Positions 46,761 through 56,793 are shown, numbered from the stretch's first letter. The stretch is DNA of 64,000 nucleotides from Burkholderia multivorans ATCC BAA-247 (GCF_000959525.1 NZ_CP009831.1:124001-188000); one strand, 5' to 3'. Notes: generated by a model from the sequence alone, not told the origin. Translations and numbers: made by a program.

Positions 46761-49700
46761 GAAGCCACCTCAACTTCACTCACGAAGTTCTTGTTCCGCT
46801 CCGCGCTCCCTTCCGGGTATTCTGCCCAACACTTCACCGCATAGCACGCTGCGCGCGTCAGCTTCTCTTGCTCCGCCTTGTCCTTCCCGGCCTTCTCGGC
46901 AATTGCTTTCTTTTCATTGTCGTGCAACTGTCGATTGAACCGATCAACGTTATATCCCGAGAACGCCCCCGATTCACCACCCACGACGCCGCCGGCCCCC
47001 GTCGCAAGCGCGTTCGCCACAATGTTGCCCAGCGCCTGATTTATGTTGGCGTTGCCGGTCGGATCGCTGCCTGCGATCGCGCTGCTCAGTTCGTTCAGCT
47101 TGCCCGACGCGATCGATGCAATCGCCGCGCCAGCTGCGCCACCGACCGCGTTGCCGCCCGCCAACCCCGTTACCAGCGCCGCACCCGCACCTTGCATCAG
47201 CGCACGGTTCGCTCCGCCTTCCTTCCATGCGTCCACACCGGCCTGGTCGCCATTGGCTGCAGCATCTTTCATCATCTTGTCCGCGTAGTCCCCGATTCGG
47301 CGCGATACCGCTTCGCCAGCCGCGCTGGCCGCCGCCATCATGTCCGACTGGTTGGCCAGCAGGTTCTGCATGTCCGGAAGTTTGGCGACCGTCCCGTTCG
47401 TGTTCGTCGTATCGCGATTCAAGCTGGCCACATCCTGCTTCTGGTTTGCCGAATCCGTGATCGTCACCGTCCCCGCACTCACGCCGCTCTTCGTCGTCGC
47501 GCTATCGCTGCCGCTGTCATTCTGGCCAAGCATGGGCGCGGCGCCCCCCGCATTCTTGCCCGACGTGCTGCCGTGCGTGCTGTAGTTCATCCCGCCGTCG
47601 CCGGTCGTCGCACCCGCACTGAAGCCGCTCGAGCGCGCATCGTAATGTGACTGGTTCTGAACGTCCGAGAAGGACAGCGAGCCTGTCGTCAGCGAATTCT
47701 TCGACGCAGCCGCGTCGCTCGCGATCAGCCCGCCCTTCAGGTCGGTATTGCGGGTGACGTTGATATTGAAGCCGCCATCGCCCGCATGAATTCCGGCTTG
47801 CTCGTTGACGCCCGCATAACTGCCCGACGCATTACCCTTGCTCTGGCTGAAGCTCGCGCTGGCGCCACCTTGGCTGATGCTGAAGCCGCCACCCGAACTC
47901 GACTGATGCACCGCGCTCGTCAGCGTGTCCTGCACGCTGACGATGTTCAGATTCCCGCCCACGTCGGCGTTCACCTGATTACCCTTCACGTTCGAGCCGA
48001 TGATGTTCGTATCGCCGCCGGAGATGATCGTCACATTGTTTGCGGCGGTTACATGGCTGTTGTTCTGCATGGCCAGATCGCTGTTGCCGTCGCCGTTCGC
48101 CTTCGACATCGCCGCGGAAACACCGAACCCGCCGGTCCCGACCGATACGCCCACGCTCGCGCTCTTCGATTCATTCGTACTACGCGTCGAGTCGGTGTCT
48201 GTCGTGTTGACGACATTGACCTGATTCTTCGCGGCCAGGATCACATCGTTCGCGTTCACGTTCGAGCCGGCGATCGTCACATTGCCGCTGCCAGCCTGAC
48301 CGTTGCCGGTTGCCGCAAACGCCACCGTCCCGCCTGCATTCACATTCGAGCCGCGATTCGTCACGCTGTCCTCGGAGAACGCGCTCTTGCTGTGACTGCT
48401 GCCGACGCTGATTTCGACCTTGAACTGGGGCGTTTCACCCGCTCCCAACGCCCGGACCACATCGCCCGCAGCCACGTTCGCATCCCACGCGGCGCTCGCC
48501 GCGGCCATCCCGTGCAGCGCCGCTGCCCGGCCATCCTGGCTATTGCCGGACGCACGCGATTGACCAACGGCGTTCGACACCGCGTCGATCACCGGTGCCT
48601 TCAGTGCCAGCGTCAGGCCGCTCTTCGAGACCTCCTGCGTCTCGCCGCGGCGGTTCGTGTCCTGCGCGGAGTCGATCGTCACGTTCGCGCCTGTGCCACT
48701 GAGATTCTTCGCTGCTATCAGGTCGCTGCCGGTCAGGTGCAAATCGTTGCCAGCCGTGATGCTCAGGTTGCCCTTCAGCGAACCGATTGTGCTGCCGTTG
48801 TTCGACACCTCGGTCGTCTGGCTGGCAGTCTTCAGCGAACTGCTGCCCACTGACACCGCCAGTCCCCCGCCCGACATCAGCCCGGATTCCTTCTTGTTGT
48901 AGTAGCTCGACGACTGCAAGGTGTCCTGCGACGTCGTCACGGTCACGTTGCGCGCGGCCGTGAGCGTTACATCATTCGTTCCGACGATGGTGCTGCCCTG
49001 AACATTGACGTCCTTTCCACTGACGATGTTCACGCCGTCCGCCGACACCAGACTGCCGCGATTGAGCGTCATCGTCTGATCGACCCCGCTCGCCACCTTC
49101 ACGCCGCTCACCACATTGCTATGGCTGTGCGTTTCGTGCGAGTTGAATTCATGCGTTTCGGTTACCGCGCCGACATTCACATCGCCTGCCGCCAGCAGGT
49201 TCGCGTTGCCCTTGTCGAGGCTGATCGCGCTGCCGGACAGCGTGATGTCCTTGCCCGATACGATATTCACCGTGTCGCCGCCCTTGAGCGTCGTGCCTGT
49301 GAGCGTCTGATCCGACGTGTGCAGCCTATCCGCGTAGCTACCGTGACTGTCGCTACCCGAGCTGTTGCTGTTTACCGTCGACGTCGTGCTCGCCGCGCCG
49401 AGCGTCACGTTGCCCTTGGCAGCGAGCGTGCCACCCTGCCCGAGGTCGATCTGCGCGCCCTTGGCCGTCAGATCGCCGCTCACAACGACGTTCGACTGCC
49501 CGCCGACCGTCACAGAGCTTCCGGTGACCTTGTTGATATCGGTATTCGACACGCCGTTCGCCCGCTGCACGATCTTGTGCTCGCCGGTCTGCACCGCACC
49601 GAGATCCCAGTTGCCGCCGACGTTCATGCCGAGATTGCCGCCGACCGACAGGTTGCCTGCGTTCTGCTGGAAGTTGCCGCCCGTGACGATCGATGCGTCG

Positions 49701-52700
49701 CCCGTGACATTGAGCTTCGCCGTCGGCCCGAGCGTCGTCACTACGCTCGTCGCACCGTCACGGCTCACGCGTGTGTTCGTCTTCGTCGCCGTATCGAGAA
49801 TCAGGTCCTTGCCGGCGTCGAGCTGCAGACTACCGGCCTTCACGTTCGCCGACGTCAGGTCGATATTGTTCTCCGTCTTCAGCGACATCAGCCCGCCGCT
49901 TTGCAGCGCGCCGAACGCGTTGTCGATCTGCTTGCCCTGGATGGCCAGCGTGTTGTCCGCCTTGATCGTGCCGCTGTTCGTGAACGACTGCGCGTTCTTG
50001 AGATCGATATTCGTCGCGCTGATCAGCGGGCCGTTCACATTCTGCCGGTTCGCCTGCGCGAGATACACGACCGGCACGAGCACCGACTGGCCATCCACCA
50101 CGCGGGTTTCCATCATGATCACGTTGCCGGTCAGCTTCGACACCTGCTCGGCCGACAGGCTTGCGCCCATCGGCAGATCGAGCGACTTCGACAGATCCGC
50201 GCCGGCCGTCATCAATGATTGGTACATCGTCTGCAGGTCGGCGTACGGCCCCAACACGGCCTTGCCGGTCAGCGCCGTCACCTGATTGCGCACCAACTGC
50301 TGTTCATAGAAACCGTCGCCGAGCCGCTTCGGAATATGCGTGAGATCGACGCCGAGCTGGCCGAAGAAGTAGTCGCTCGAAATGAAGTTCTTCTGGTTCG
50401 TGAATGCCGGGTTCGTCTCGATCACGTAGTTCGCATTCGGCGCAGTGGTCGGCTTGAACAGCCCGCCTTGCGGAATCGCCAGATTGTTCAGCACGTTCAG
50501 CGCCGTCGTGCTGGCGATGATCGGATCGACCGGCGCCGGCGGACCGCCGTGCACCGACGATGCATCCGACTTCACTCCGCTCGCGTTACCGCTCAGGTTG
50601 GTCGGCATGAGCCCCGGCACCGACTGTCCCGGCAGCAAGCCAAGCGGTGGAATCGATGCGCTACCGGCCGTGTTGCTGACGCTGACACCCGTACCCGAAA
50701 TCGTGCCGTTCGAACTCATCGTCGAGAAGTAACCGGGCAGCGTGTAATCCTTGATCGATGCCGGTGCCGCCTGCGTATAGCCGCCCGGGCGGCTGCCGAC
50801 GAACGGCGCGTTGCCGAACGGCAACCGCCAGTCGTGTTCGGTGTTGTCGTAGTTGTTGTAGTGATACTGGCCCGAGTAGGAGACCGTCACGCCCGGCAGC
50901 TTCTGCCCCGACGCCGCCCAGCCGTCCGCGTCGTAGTGCCCCGGCATCTCGATGTCGCCCACGGCCGCGATGTTGCTCCAGTAGTTTTGCAGCGTACCGA
51001 CCGGCGATGCATCGATCTTGCCACCCGACACGATCTGGGCGGCCGGGCTGATGTCCGTTACCGTCGTTGCCGTCGCGCTGTCCGCGTAGTAGGTCGTCTT
51101 CTGATAGCTGCTGTTCCACTGCCCGCTATGCGGCGGGTCGGTCGGCACCCCACCCACGAAATCGAGGAAAAGGTCGCGCACTTCGGGCTTGCTCAGGTCG
51201 ACCTTGCCGACGTCCCGACCCGAGCAGGCTTCCATGTGGATCGCCACGCATCCGGACATGCTGATGCCGAACTGCGCGAGCAATGCGGGATCGATCTGGC
51301 TGGTGGACGTCTTCATCACGCGGCGCGTGCTCGTCATCTTGTCCGTATGCAATTCCATGTCGCCTTCGGACTGGATCAGCGCCGAGACGTTGTTGACGAG
51401 CCCCGCGTTCGTGTAATTGCCGCTCGCGTCCTTGCCGCCTGCCAGCACGACCTTGCCCATGCCGACGACGGCGGTCGTCGCCATCGAATCGGTCGCGGTC
51501 GTGTCATCGCGGTTTTCGATGTCGTGTGCGAGGATTTCGAGCGTGCCGTTGCTGTCGGATGCACCGATCAGCGCGGTCGGGCCGAGGTTCGAGATCGCAT
51601 TCGTCGCGTTGAGCGATACGCTGGCGCCGACGAGCGCGCCGGTATTGGTCAGGTTGGTCGATTGCGTGTGCAGCAGGCCGCCAGCCGTCAACGCACCGAC
51701 GTTGAAGATGTTCCCAGCGTTGACGCTGAGGTTGTTGACCGACCGCAGGTTTGCGCTGTTCGTGAAGGTGCCGGGCAGCGTGAAGGCGAGGTTGTGACCG
51801 ACGTTGAACTGCGTGTCGGATGCCGCCGTGTAGTCGCCCTGCAGGTTCACGTTCGCATCATGCGTTGCGCTGTACGTGCCGCCACCCTGCAGCGTCGCCG
51901 CCGCGACCGACAGATCGTGCGTCGAGCTGATCTGGCCGTTCGTATTCATGATGGCGCCGCTCATCGTCACGTTGACGTCGCCGTTTGAATTCGTGACATT
52001 GCCGATCGTGCCGTTGCTGTTGTCCAAGGTGTTGCCTTGAATATGCAGCGACGCGCCGCTGAGCTGACCACCCTGCGTGTTACTGATCAACGCTGCGCTG
52101 ACCGTCACATCGCCGTTGCCGGTAATCGCACCCATGCCCGCTACGCCGCCGGCGTGGCTGTTCGCGATCCGGCTGCCGCCTCGCACCGTCATCTTGCCCG
52201 CGCCGAGGTCGACAATGGCGCCGTCCGCGTTGTCGATCGAGGCCGATTGAATGGTGAGTGTGCTGGTGTCGTCCGCAACCGATTGCCCCGCCTGGATGTG
52301 GCCGCCTCGGTTTGACAGAGCGCCGCCACTCTTCAACGACAGCGATGCATCCGATCGCAGCAAGCCCTGCGCATTGTTCACGTCGCCCGCAATCGTCGCG
52401 TCGATGCCGCGCTGCGCGGCGAGGATACCGCTCGCGTTATTCCAGGACGCCGCGTTGACGATCGCTTGCCCCTTCGTCACGATGGTGCCCGACGCGTTGT
52501 CGAGCGCGCTGGCGCCATCGCCCGGCGCAATCGTCAGCGTGCCGGTGCCGGCATGCGTAATGGTGCCGCCCGCGTTGTTCAGCTCGGCCGGCGTGAGCGT
52601 CAGGTCCGTGCTGTTGGTCTGAATCACGCCGGCAGCCGAGTTGTCGAGCGTGCCGCTGACGTTCATCCGCATCGCCGACGATCCATACTGCGTGATCGTG

Positions 52701-55336
52701 CCACCGTGGTTCATCAGATTCGCTGCCGTCAGCGCAAGCTGATTCGCCTCGAGCTTGCCGCCGCTGTTGTCGAGCGTTGAATCGGCGATGACCGACAGGC
52801 TCGGTGCAACGATCGAGCCGTCCCGGTTCGTCATCGAGCCTGTGTGGATCGTCGCGTTCGTACTCGCACCGATCTGGCCGCCGTCGTTCGCCAGCGTACC
52901 GCTGGTGATGCTCAGCTCCGTGTTCGACAACAGCTTGCCGTTCGCATTGTTCAGCGTGCCGCCGACGAACGCCGTCAGTCCGTTCTGCGTGTTGATCGAG
53001 CCCGACGTGTTGTTCAGCGCGCCGGTTTGCGCGACGATGCGTCCGTTGCTGGCGACCGAACCGCCCACGTTCGATACCGACCCCGCACCGCCGCCGAGCG
53101 TCAGCGTGCCGTTGCCCGAATGCGTGATCGTGCCGCCATCGTTGACGAGCGCGGCAGGCGCGAGCGTCAGATCGGTACTGTTGGTTTGCAGCGTACCGCC
53201 ATTCGAGTTGTCGAGCGTGCCCGACACGTTCACGCTCATCGCGCCGGCCCCGCTCTGCGTGATCGTGCCGCCGTGGTTCACAAGATCGGTCGCGTTCAAC
53301 GACATCTGGTTGGCGTGTACGGCACCCGCGCTATTCTCGAGCGTCGTGCCAGTCAGCGCGGCCGTCTGACCGACGATCGAGCCGCCGTTGTTGATGAGGC
53401 GCGCGCCCGCATCGACAGCTACCTTTTGCGCAGCCTGCAGCGTGCCGCTGCCGTTGTCGACCGACTGACCCGATACCCGCAGATTCGTGTTGGACGTGAT
53501 CGCGCCGCGATTGACAACGTTTGCGCCCTGGACCGACACATCGCCGTTACCGCCGATAACGCCGCCTTGTGCGCCGTTCGCCGTCGTGCCCGCTGCGTTG
53601 AGCAATTGGCCACTCGTCGTCACCGATAGCCCGTCGCCATTGAGCGACGTGATCCGGCCCGCCGTGTTGTCCAGTGACGCACCGGCCACCGTCATGCCGG
53701 CCGCGCTTTGAATCGCGCCCTGGTTGTTTGCGATCGCACCGCCATGTATGTCCGCCGTGCTTTCGGAGATCAGTTCGCCCGACTGGTTTGCGATCTGGCC
53801 GGCCACGTTCACCGACAGCTTGCCCTGCGACGAGACCTTGCCGCCCTGGTTCGACAGATTGCCGCCAGTCAACGTCATGCCGCCGCCGCTCGACAGGCTG
53901 CCGTGATCGTTGATCACGGTGCCCGATGCGTTCGCCTGAATGGCACCCTGCGCGCTCGTCGTCGCGTTCGACAGGTTCACGTCGCCGGCCGTCGCGTTCA
54001 GCGACAGATTGCCGTTCGTCGCCGTCCGGCTGCCGGCGAGATTCACGCTGCCGCCCGTCAGCGACGCATGGCCGCCCGCCACATTCTGGCCGGTCGCGGT
54101 CAGCTGGCCCGACGCCGTCAGGTTCAGGTCGCCGCCGTGCGTGACGGAACCGTCGTTGTTCACGCCGGCGCCGAGCGTGCCGGTGGAGTTGACGCTGCCA
54201 GCGTTGACCGTTGTATTTTGCTGCGCCGCGAGCGTGCCGCTGTTCGTGAGATCGGCGGCCGTGCTCGCCGACAGCGATTGCTGCGCGTAGGTCGTGCCGC
54301 TGTTCTCGATGCCACCCGAGGCCGACAGCGCCATATTGCCGCTTGCCGTGGTGTTGCCGGTGAGGACGAGTCGGCCATTCGACTGCAGCGTCAGATCGCC
54401 TGCCTGCGCGGCGATGGCGCCGGCGTTGGCGACGCCCACACCAAACTCGTTCGACGCGAGGAATATCCGATCGGCATACATACCCCCTAGCTGGCTCACG
54501 TCGATCGCGACCGACGGAGCCGGGCCGTCGCCGGCGATCGGCGTCGCGGCGAGCGTGTCGTGATTGACGCGGGCGGCGCCTGCGATCACGTTCAGGTTCT
54601 TCGCATAGATGGCGGAATTGGCCTGGACAGCGCGGGCGATAAGGTCCACCTGATCGGTACCGGTTGCGTTCAGGCCGGCGCCCGAGACGGTCACGAGCCC
54701 GCGGTTGACGTTGTAGCCGGCGAGCGAACCATCGGCGCCGTAGTACGGCACGCCGGTCGTCAGCGTCGCGCGGCTGGTATTCAGGAAGGTTCCACCGTCC
54801 ACGAAAATCCCGGACGGGTTAGCAATGACCAGCTCCGCGCGAGCGCCTGCGATCTCCAAAGCGCCGCGAATTTGTGAGGGGTTCGGACTGTTGACCTGAT
54901 TGACGATGATCCGCGCGGCCTGCCCGGCGCCGTAATTCGGGTTGCCGTTGATCCAGCCCGCCTGCTGCGTCTGAACCATCGTGGCCGAGTTGTTCAGGAT
55001 CGCGCCGGCCTTTTGGACGTCGAACTGGTTGTAGGTGTTGACCGATACGCCTGCACTGGAGGGACGCGCCACGTTGACCTGCGGCAGGCCGTTCGGCGTC
55101 TGGATCACCTGTGTGCTGGTACCCGGCGTCGCGACGATCTGCGCACCGGACAGAGTCGGCAGCATGCCGAATACGGCAACGCCTGCCACAACGACGCGAG
55201 CGCCGGACATCGACGACCGCCGCCGCGCGCGTGCTTCACCCGTTGCCGACTTCCCGTCGGCCGTCGCTGTCTCCGCGACGGCCACCACCATACCGCGAAG
55301 CCTGGAATACACCAGGCGATGCGTATTCTTGTTCAT
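46154..55336 (-). CDS. bcpA: BcpA/CdiA-type contact-dependent inhibition exoprotein
   Basis: A 3060-residue two-partner secretion toxin. The N-terminus has the extended signal peptide region (M-N-K-N-T-H-R-L-V-Y-S-R-L-R-G-M-V-V-A-V-A-E), which is why the ATG at 55336 is preferred over a GTG at 55372. The TPS secretion domain follows (about 75-320, with A-N-P-S-G-I-F). Next comes a long filament of filamentous-haemagglutinin repeats (N-x-G-x-I-x type) up to about residue 1300, then a receptor/haemagglutinin-repeat region. A glycine-rich pretoxin part has G-Y-N-V-D-R-F-N-R-Q-L-H. The last 150 residues or so carry hydrophobic stretches and are the variable toxin, resembling (from memory) DUF4225-type ends. 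The toxin end is A/T-richer than the rest. Confidence 0.92.
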   Translation of the reverse strand: MNKNTHRLVYSRLRGMVVAVAETATADGKSATGEARARRRSSMSGARVVVAGVAVFGMLPTLSGAQIVATPGTSTQVIQTPNGLPQVNVARPSSAGVSVNTYNQFDVQKAGAILNNSATMVQTQQAGWINGNPNYGAGQAARIIVNQVNSPNPSQIRGALEIAGARAELVIANPSGIFVDGGTFLNTSRATLTTGVPYYGADGSLAGYNVNRGLVTVSGAGLNATGTDQVDLIARAVQANSAIYAKNLNVIAGAARVNHDTLAATPIAGDGPAPSVAIDVSQLGGMYADRIFLASNEFGVGVANAGAIAAQAGDLTLQSNGRLVLTGNTTASGNMALSASGGIENSGTTYAQQSLSASTAADLTNSGTLAAQQNTTVNAGSVNSTGTLGAGVNNDGSVTHGGDLNLTASGQLTATGQNVAGGHASLTGGSVNLAGSRTATNGNLSLNATAGDVNLSNATTSAQGAIQANASGTVINDHGSLSSGGGMTLTGGNLSNQGGKVSSQGKLSVNVAGQIANQSGELISESTADIHGGAIANNQGAIQSAAGMTVAGASLDNTAGRITSLNGDGLSVTTSGQLLNAAGTTANGAQGGVIGGNGDVSVQGANVVNRGAITSNTNLRVSGQSVDNGSGTLQAAQKVAVDAGARLINNGGSIVGQTAALTGTTLENSAGAVHANQMSLNATDLVNHGGTITQSGAGAMSVNVSGTLDNSNGGTLQTNSTDLTLAPAALVNDGGTITHSGNGTLTLGGGAGSVSNVGGSVASNGRIVAQTGALNNTSGSINTQNGLTAFVGGTLNNANGKLLSNTELSITSGTLANDGGQIGASTNATIHTGSMTNRDGSIVAPSLSVIADSTLDNSGGKLEANQLALTAANLMNHGGTITQYGSSAMRMNVSGTLDNSAAGVIQTNSTDLTLTPAELNNAGGTITHAGTGTLTIAPGDGASALDNASGTIVTKGQAIVNAASWNNASGILAAQRGIDATIAGDVNNAQGLLRSDASLSLKSGGALSNRGGHIQAGQSVADDTSTLTIQSASIDNADGAIVDLGAGKMTVRGGSRIANSHAGGVAGMGAITGNGDVTVSAALISNTQGGQLSGASLHIQGNTLDNSNGTIGNVTNSNGDVNVTMSGAIMNTNGQISSTHDLSVAAATLQGGGTYSATHDANVNLQGDYTAASDTQFNVGHNLAFTLPGTFTNSANLRSVNNLSVNAGNIFNVGALTAGGLLHTQSTNLTNTGALVGASVSLNATNAISNLGPTALIGASDSNGTLEILAHDIENRDDTTATDSMATTAVVGMGKVVLAGGKDASGNYTNAGLVNNVSALIQSEGDMELHTDKMTSTRRVMKTSTSQIDPALLAQFGISMSGCVAIHMEACSGRDVGKVDLSKPEVRDLFLDFVGGVPTDPPHSGQWNSSYQKTTYYADSATATTVTDISPAAQIVSGGKIDASPVGTLQNYWSNIAAVGDIEMPGHYDADGWAASGQKLPGVTVSYSGQYHYNNYDNTEHDWRLPFGNAPFVGSRPGGYTQAAPASIKDYTLPGYFSTMSSNGTISGTGVSVSNTAGSASIPPLGLLPGQSVPGLMPTNLSGNASGVKSDASSVHGGPPAPVDPIIASTTALNVLNNLAIPQGGLFKPTTAPNANYVIETNPAFTNQKNFISSDYFFGQLGVDLTHIPKRLGDGFYEQQLVRNQVTALTGKAVLGPYADLQTMYQSLMTAGADLSKSLDLPMGASLSAEQVSKLTGNVIMMETRVVDGQSVLVPVVYLAQANRQNVNGPLISATNIDLKNAQSFTNSGTIKADNTLAIQGKQIDNAFGALQSGGLMSLKTENNIDLTSANVKAGSLQLDAGKDLILDTATKTNTRVSRDGATSVVTTLGPTAKLNVTGDASIVTGGNFQQNAGNLSVGGNLGMNVGGNWDLGAVQTGEHKIVQRANGVSNTDINKVTGSSVTVGGQSNVVVSGDLTAKGAQIDLGQGGTLAAKGNVTLGAASTTSTVNSNSSGSDSHGSYADRLHTSDQTLTGTTLKGGDTVNIVSGKDITLSGSAISLDKGNANLLAAGDVNVGAVTETHEFNSHETHSHSNVVSGVKVASGVDQTMTLNRGSLVSADGVNIVSGKDVNVQGSTIVGTNDVTLTAARNVTVTTSQDTLQSSSYYNKKESGLMSGGGLAVSVGSSSLKTASQTTEVSNNGSTIGSLKGNLSITAGNDLHLTGSDLIAAKNLSGTGANVTIDSAQDTNRRGETQEVSKSGLTLALKAPVIDAVSNAVGQSRASGNSQDGRAAALHGMAAASAAWDANVAAGDVVRALGAGETPQFKVEISVGSSHSKSAFSEDSVTNRGSNVNAGGTVAFAATGNGQAGSGNVTIAGSNVNANDVILAAKNQVNVVNTTDTDSTRSTNESKSASVGVSVGTGGFGVSAAMSKANGDGNSDLAMQNNSHVTAANNVTIISGGDTNIIGSNVKGNQVNADVGGNLNIVSVQDTLTSAVHQSSSGGGFSISQGGASASFSQSKGNASGSYAGVNEQAGIHAGDGGFNINVTRNTDLKGGLIASDAAASKNSLTTGSLSFSDVQNQSHYDARSSGFSAGATTGDGGMNYSTHGSTSGKNAGGAAPMLGQNDSGSDSATTKSGVSAGTVTITDSANQKQDVASLNRDTTNTNGTVAKLPDMQNLLANQSDMMAAASAAGEAVSRRIGDYADKMMKDAAANGDQAGVDAWKEGGANRALMQGAGAALVTGLAGGNAVGGAAGAAIASIASGKLNELSSAIAGSDPTGNANINQALGNIVANALATGAGGVVGGESGAFSGYNVDRFNRQLHDNEKKAIAEKAGKDKAEQEKLTRAACYAVKCWAEYPEGSAERNKNFVSEVEVASLGPELDWVNRQKEAGLFDYTPMQKVGDALRNDPVGVAKDTAKVVVGGLTVKTGAGLCASGLGCTLGGGGIIVFGLGDMAEGADGLYNRYNGTSSPGVNPARYGFNEALPAGWGNVVYDGLNLVAAIAALKAPVPLKMGNADGLNRPGSMFDVTVPRINNNTLIPFINQAAPYGTTQGILLFGVGSKGATVINDVHRAGEQK
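52500..52725 (-). repeat. Intragenic repeat in bcpA, second copy
   Basis: Encodes about 70 residues (N-H-G-G-T-I-T-Q ... T-D-L-T-L-T-P ... G-G-T-I-T-H-A-G) that repeat the segment encoded at about 53080-53305. Approximate limits. Confidence 0.6.
53080..53305 (-). repeat. Intragenic repeat in bcpA, first copy
   Basis: Encodes N-H-G-G-T-I-T-Q ... T-D-L-T-L-A-P ... G-G-T-I-T-H-S-G, about 580 bp from the second copy. The near-identity at DNA level is higher than between ordinary filament repeats, which points to a recent duplication or conversion. Confidence 0.6.
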
Positions 55337-55407
55337 TCTCGCCGACGCGGCCTGCGTCCGTTCGTTGGTCACCCGGAACGGAGCTTACCGAAAACCTTTC
55401 GAATGAC

Positions 55408-55413
55408 TGTCAA
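55408..55413 (-). promoter_or_regulatory. Putative -35 element of the bcpA promoter
   Basis: A consensus TTGACA on the minus strand about 72 bp before the bcpA start, in a notably A/T-rich stretch (55395-55480). The matching -10 is weak (GGTAAG near 55385), so an activator or other sigma factor may be needed. Confidence 0.35.
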
Positions 55414-55619
55414 TCATTACCAAGTCGTTGGCGGAAAAACACAAATTTTGAATTTCGAACGTGTCCAATTGACTCGAAGACGTCATGTCTCGCATCGAGC
55501 AGCACGTCGCAGTGAAGAACGCGCAAATAAGCCGCGTCACACCGACCGGCAACCGATCCTCGCCACAGACAAAAAACGCGATTCAGCGCACGGCCCGCTC
55601 ACGCCTTCCAGGCGCCCAT

Positions 55620-56639
55620 TCACCGCGTCGCCACCACGCCCGTCGTGCCGCGCACCACGAGCCGCGGCGCCGATGCCGTCCTGACGCGCGCCGCATCGTC
55701 GACCTGCCCGCCGGCCTCGCGCAGCGCATTGAGCAGCTCCACCGCAAGTCCCGCCGCCTCGGCGGTCGGGATCGCGACCGTCGTCAGCGTCGGACGCGTA
55801 TCGCGCGCGAGCTGGATGTCGGTGATGCCGATGATCGACAGATCGTCCGGCACGCGCAGCCCGCGATCGGCAGCCGCATGCAGCGCGCCGATCGCGGGCA
55901 GATCGTTGGTCGCGAGCAGCGCGGTGAGATCCGGATGCGCATCGAGCAATCGCCCCGCCGCACGCAGCCCGCCTTCGGTCGAATCGGGCTCGGCCGCGAC
56001 GATCGACGCGTCGAGCCCCGCTTCGCGCATCACATCCGCGAACCCGTCGTAACGCGCCGCCTGCACGCCGCCCGCGCAACCGCCGACGATCGCGCCGATC
56101 CGCCGGTGCCCGAGTTCGAGCAGATGCCGCGTCGCGATCCGCCCCGCCTCGCGGAAATCGACCGCGACGCACGGCAACCCGTCCGGCAGCGCATCGGGCC
56201 GTTCCCACATGCACAGCACGACCGGCACGCCGCGCCGCGTCACGTCGAGCAGGTCCGGCAGATGGCTCGCGTTCGTCACGAGGATGCCTTCGGACACCGT
56301 GCCGGCGATCTGGTCCAGATACGCGCGCCCCTGCGCCGGATCGTCGTTGGTATTGCAGACGATCAGAAACTGCCCGTTGCGCCGCACCGCGCGCTCGACC
56401 GCGAGCGCGAACTCGGGATAGAACGGGTTCGCGATGCTCGATACCATCAGCGCGACCGTCGGGGCGCGCCCTTCCGCGAGCGCCCGCGCGGCAAGATGCG
56501 GCCGATAGCCGAGCGTCTGCACGGCCTCCAGCACGCGCGCGCGCGTCGCATCGCCGACGCGCCCGCGGCCGCGCAGCACGTTCGACACCGTCGCGGCCGT
56601 CACGCCCGCACGGCGCGCCACTTCATCGAGAGTTGCCAT
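55620..56639 (-). CDS. LacI-family repressor
   Basis: A 339-residue LacI/GalR regulator: helix-turn-helix and hinge at 1-60 (T-L-D-E-V-A-R-R-A-G-V-T-A-A-T-V-S-N-V-L-R-G) and a periplasmic-binding-like sugar domain. Divergent from the ABC/beta-galactosidase cluster, with a perfect palindrome between them. It should repress that cluster and itself until a galactoside or related sugar is bound. Confidence 0.9.
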   Translation of the reverse strand: MATLDEVARRAGVTAATVSNVLRGRGRVGDATRARVLEAVQTLGYRPHLAARALAEGRAPTVALMVSSIANPFYPEFALAVERAVRRNGQFLIVCNTNDDPAQGRAYLDQIAGTVSEGILVTNASHLPDLLDVTRRGVPVVLCMWERPDALPDGLPCVAVDFREAGRIATRHLLELGHRRIGAIVGGCAGGVQAARYDGFADVMREAGLDASIVAAEPDSTEGGLRAAGRLLDAHPDLTALLATNDLPAIGALHAAADRGLRVPDDLSIIGITDIQLARDTRPTLTTVAIPTAEAAGLAVELLNALREAGGQVDDAARVRTASAPRLVVRGTTGVVATR

Positions 56640-56765
56640 GTTTGCTCACTATCTGAGAAGCCCATCCAGTATTTGCTTCGCCGTGCGAAGCGGCGCACTA
56701 TCGTCGCACGCCCTGCGGCTCGATCGCGGGGCGCGCCCCGGCCGCGAGCGCAATCGCCGTTTTTT

Positions 56766-56793
56766 TTGACTGCGGTGATTAAGCGCTTAATCA
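56766..56793 (+). promoter_or_regulatory. Putative promoter of the beta-galactosidase cluster
   Basis: TTGACT at 56766-56771 and TAATCA at 56788-56793 with a 16-bp spacer. The LacI palindrome lies between and over the -10, the usual repressor arrangement. Confidence 0.5.
56776..56793. promoter_or_regulatory. LacI-family operator, 18-bp perfect palindrome
   Basis: TGATTAAGCGCTTAATCA is perfectly symmetric with a central CG, as in LacI/GalR sites. It is 36 bp before the ABC ATPase start and 137 bp before lacI. Confidence 0.75.

Noticed and set aside
46727-54490. Several plus-strand frames of 250-590 residues inside bcpA
   Set aside because: Antisense to the bcpA filament; apparent repeats only mirror the filament repeats.
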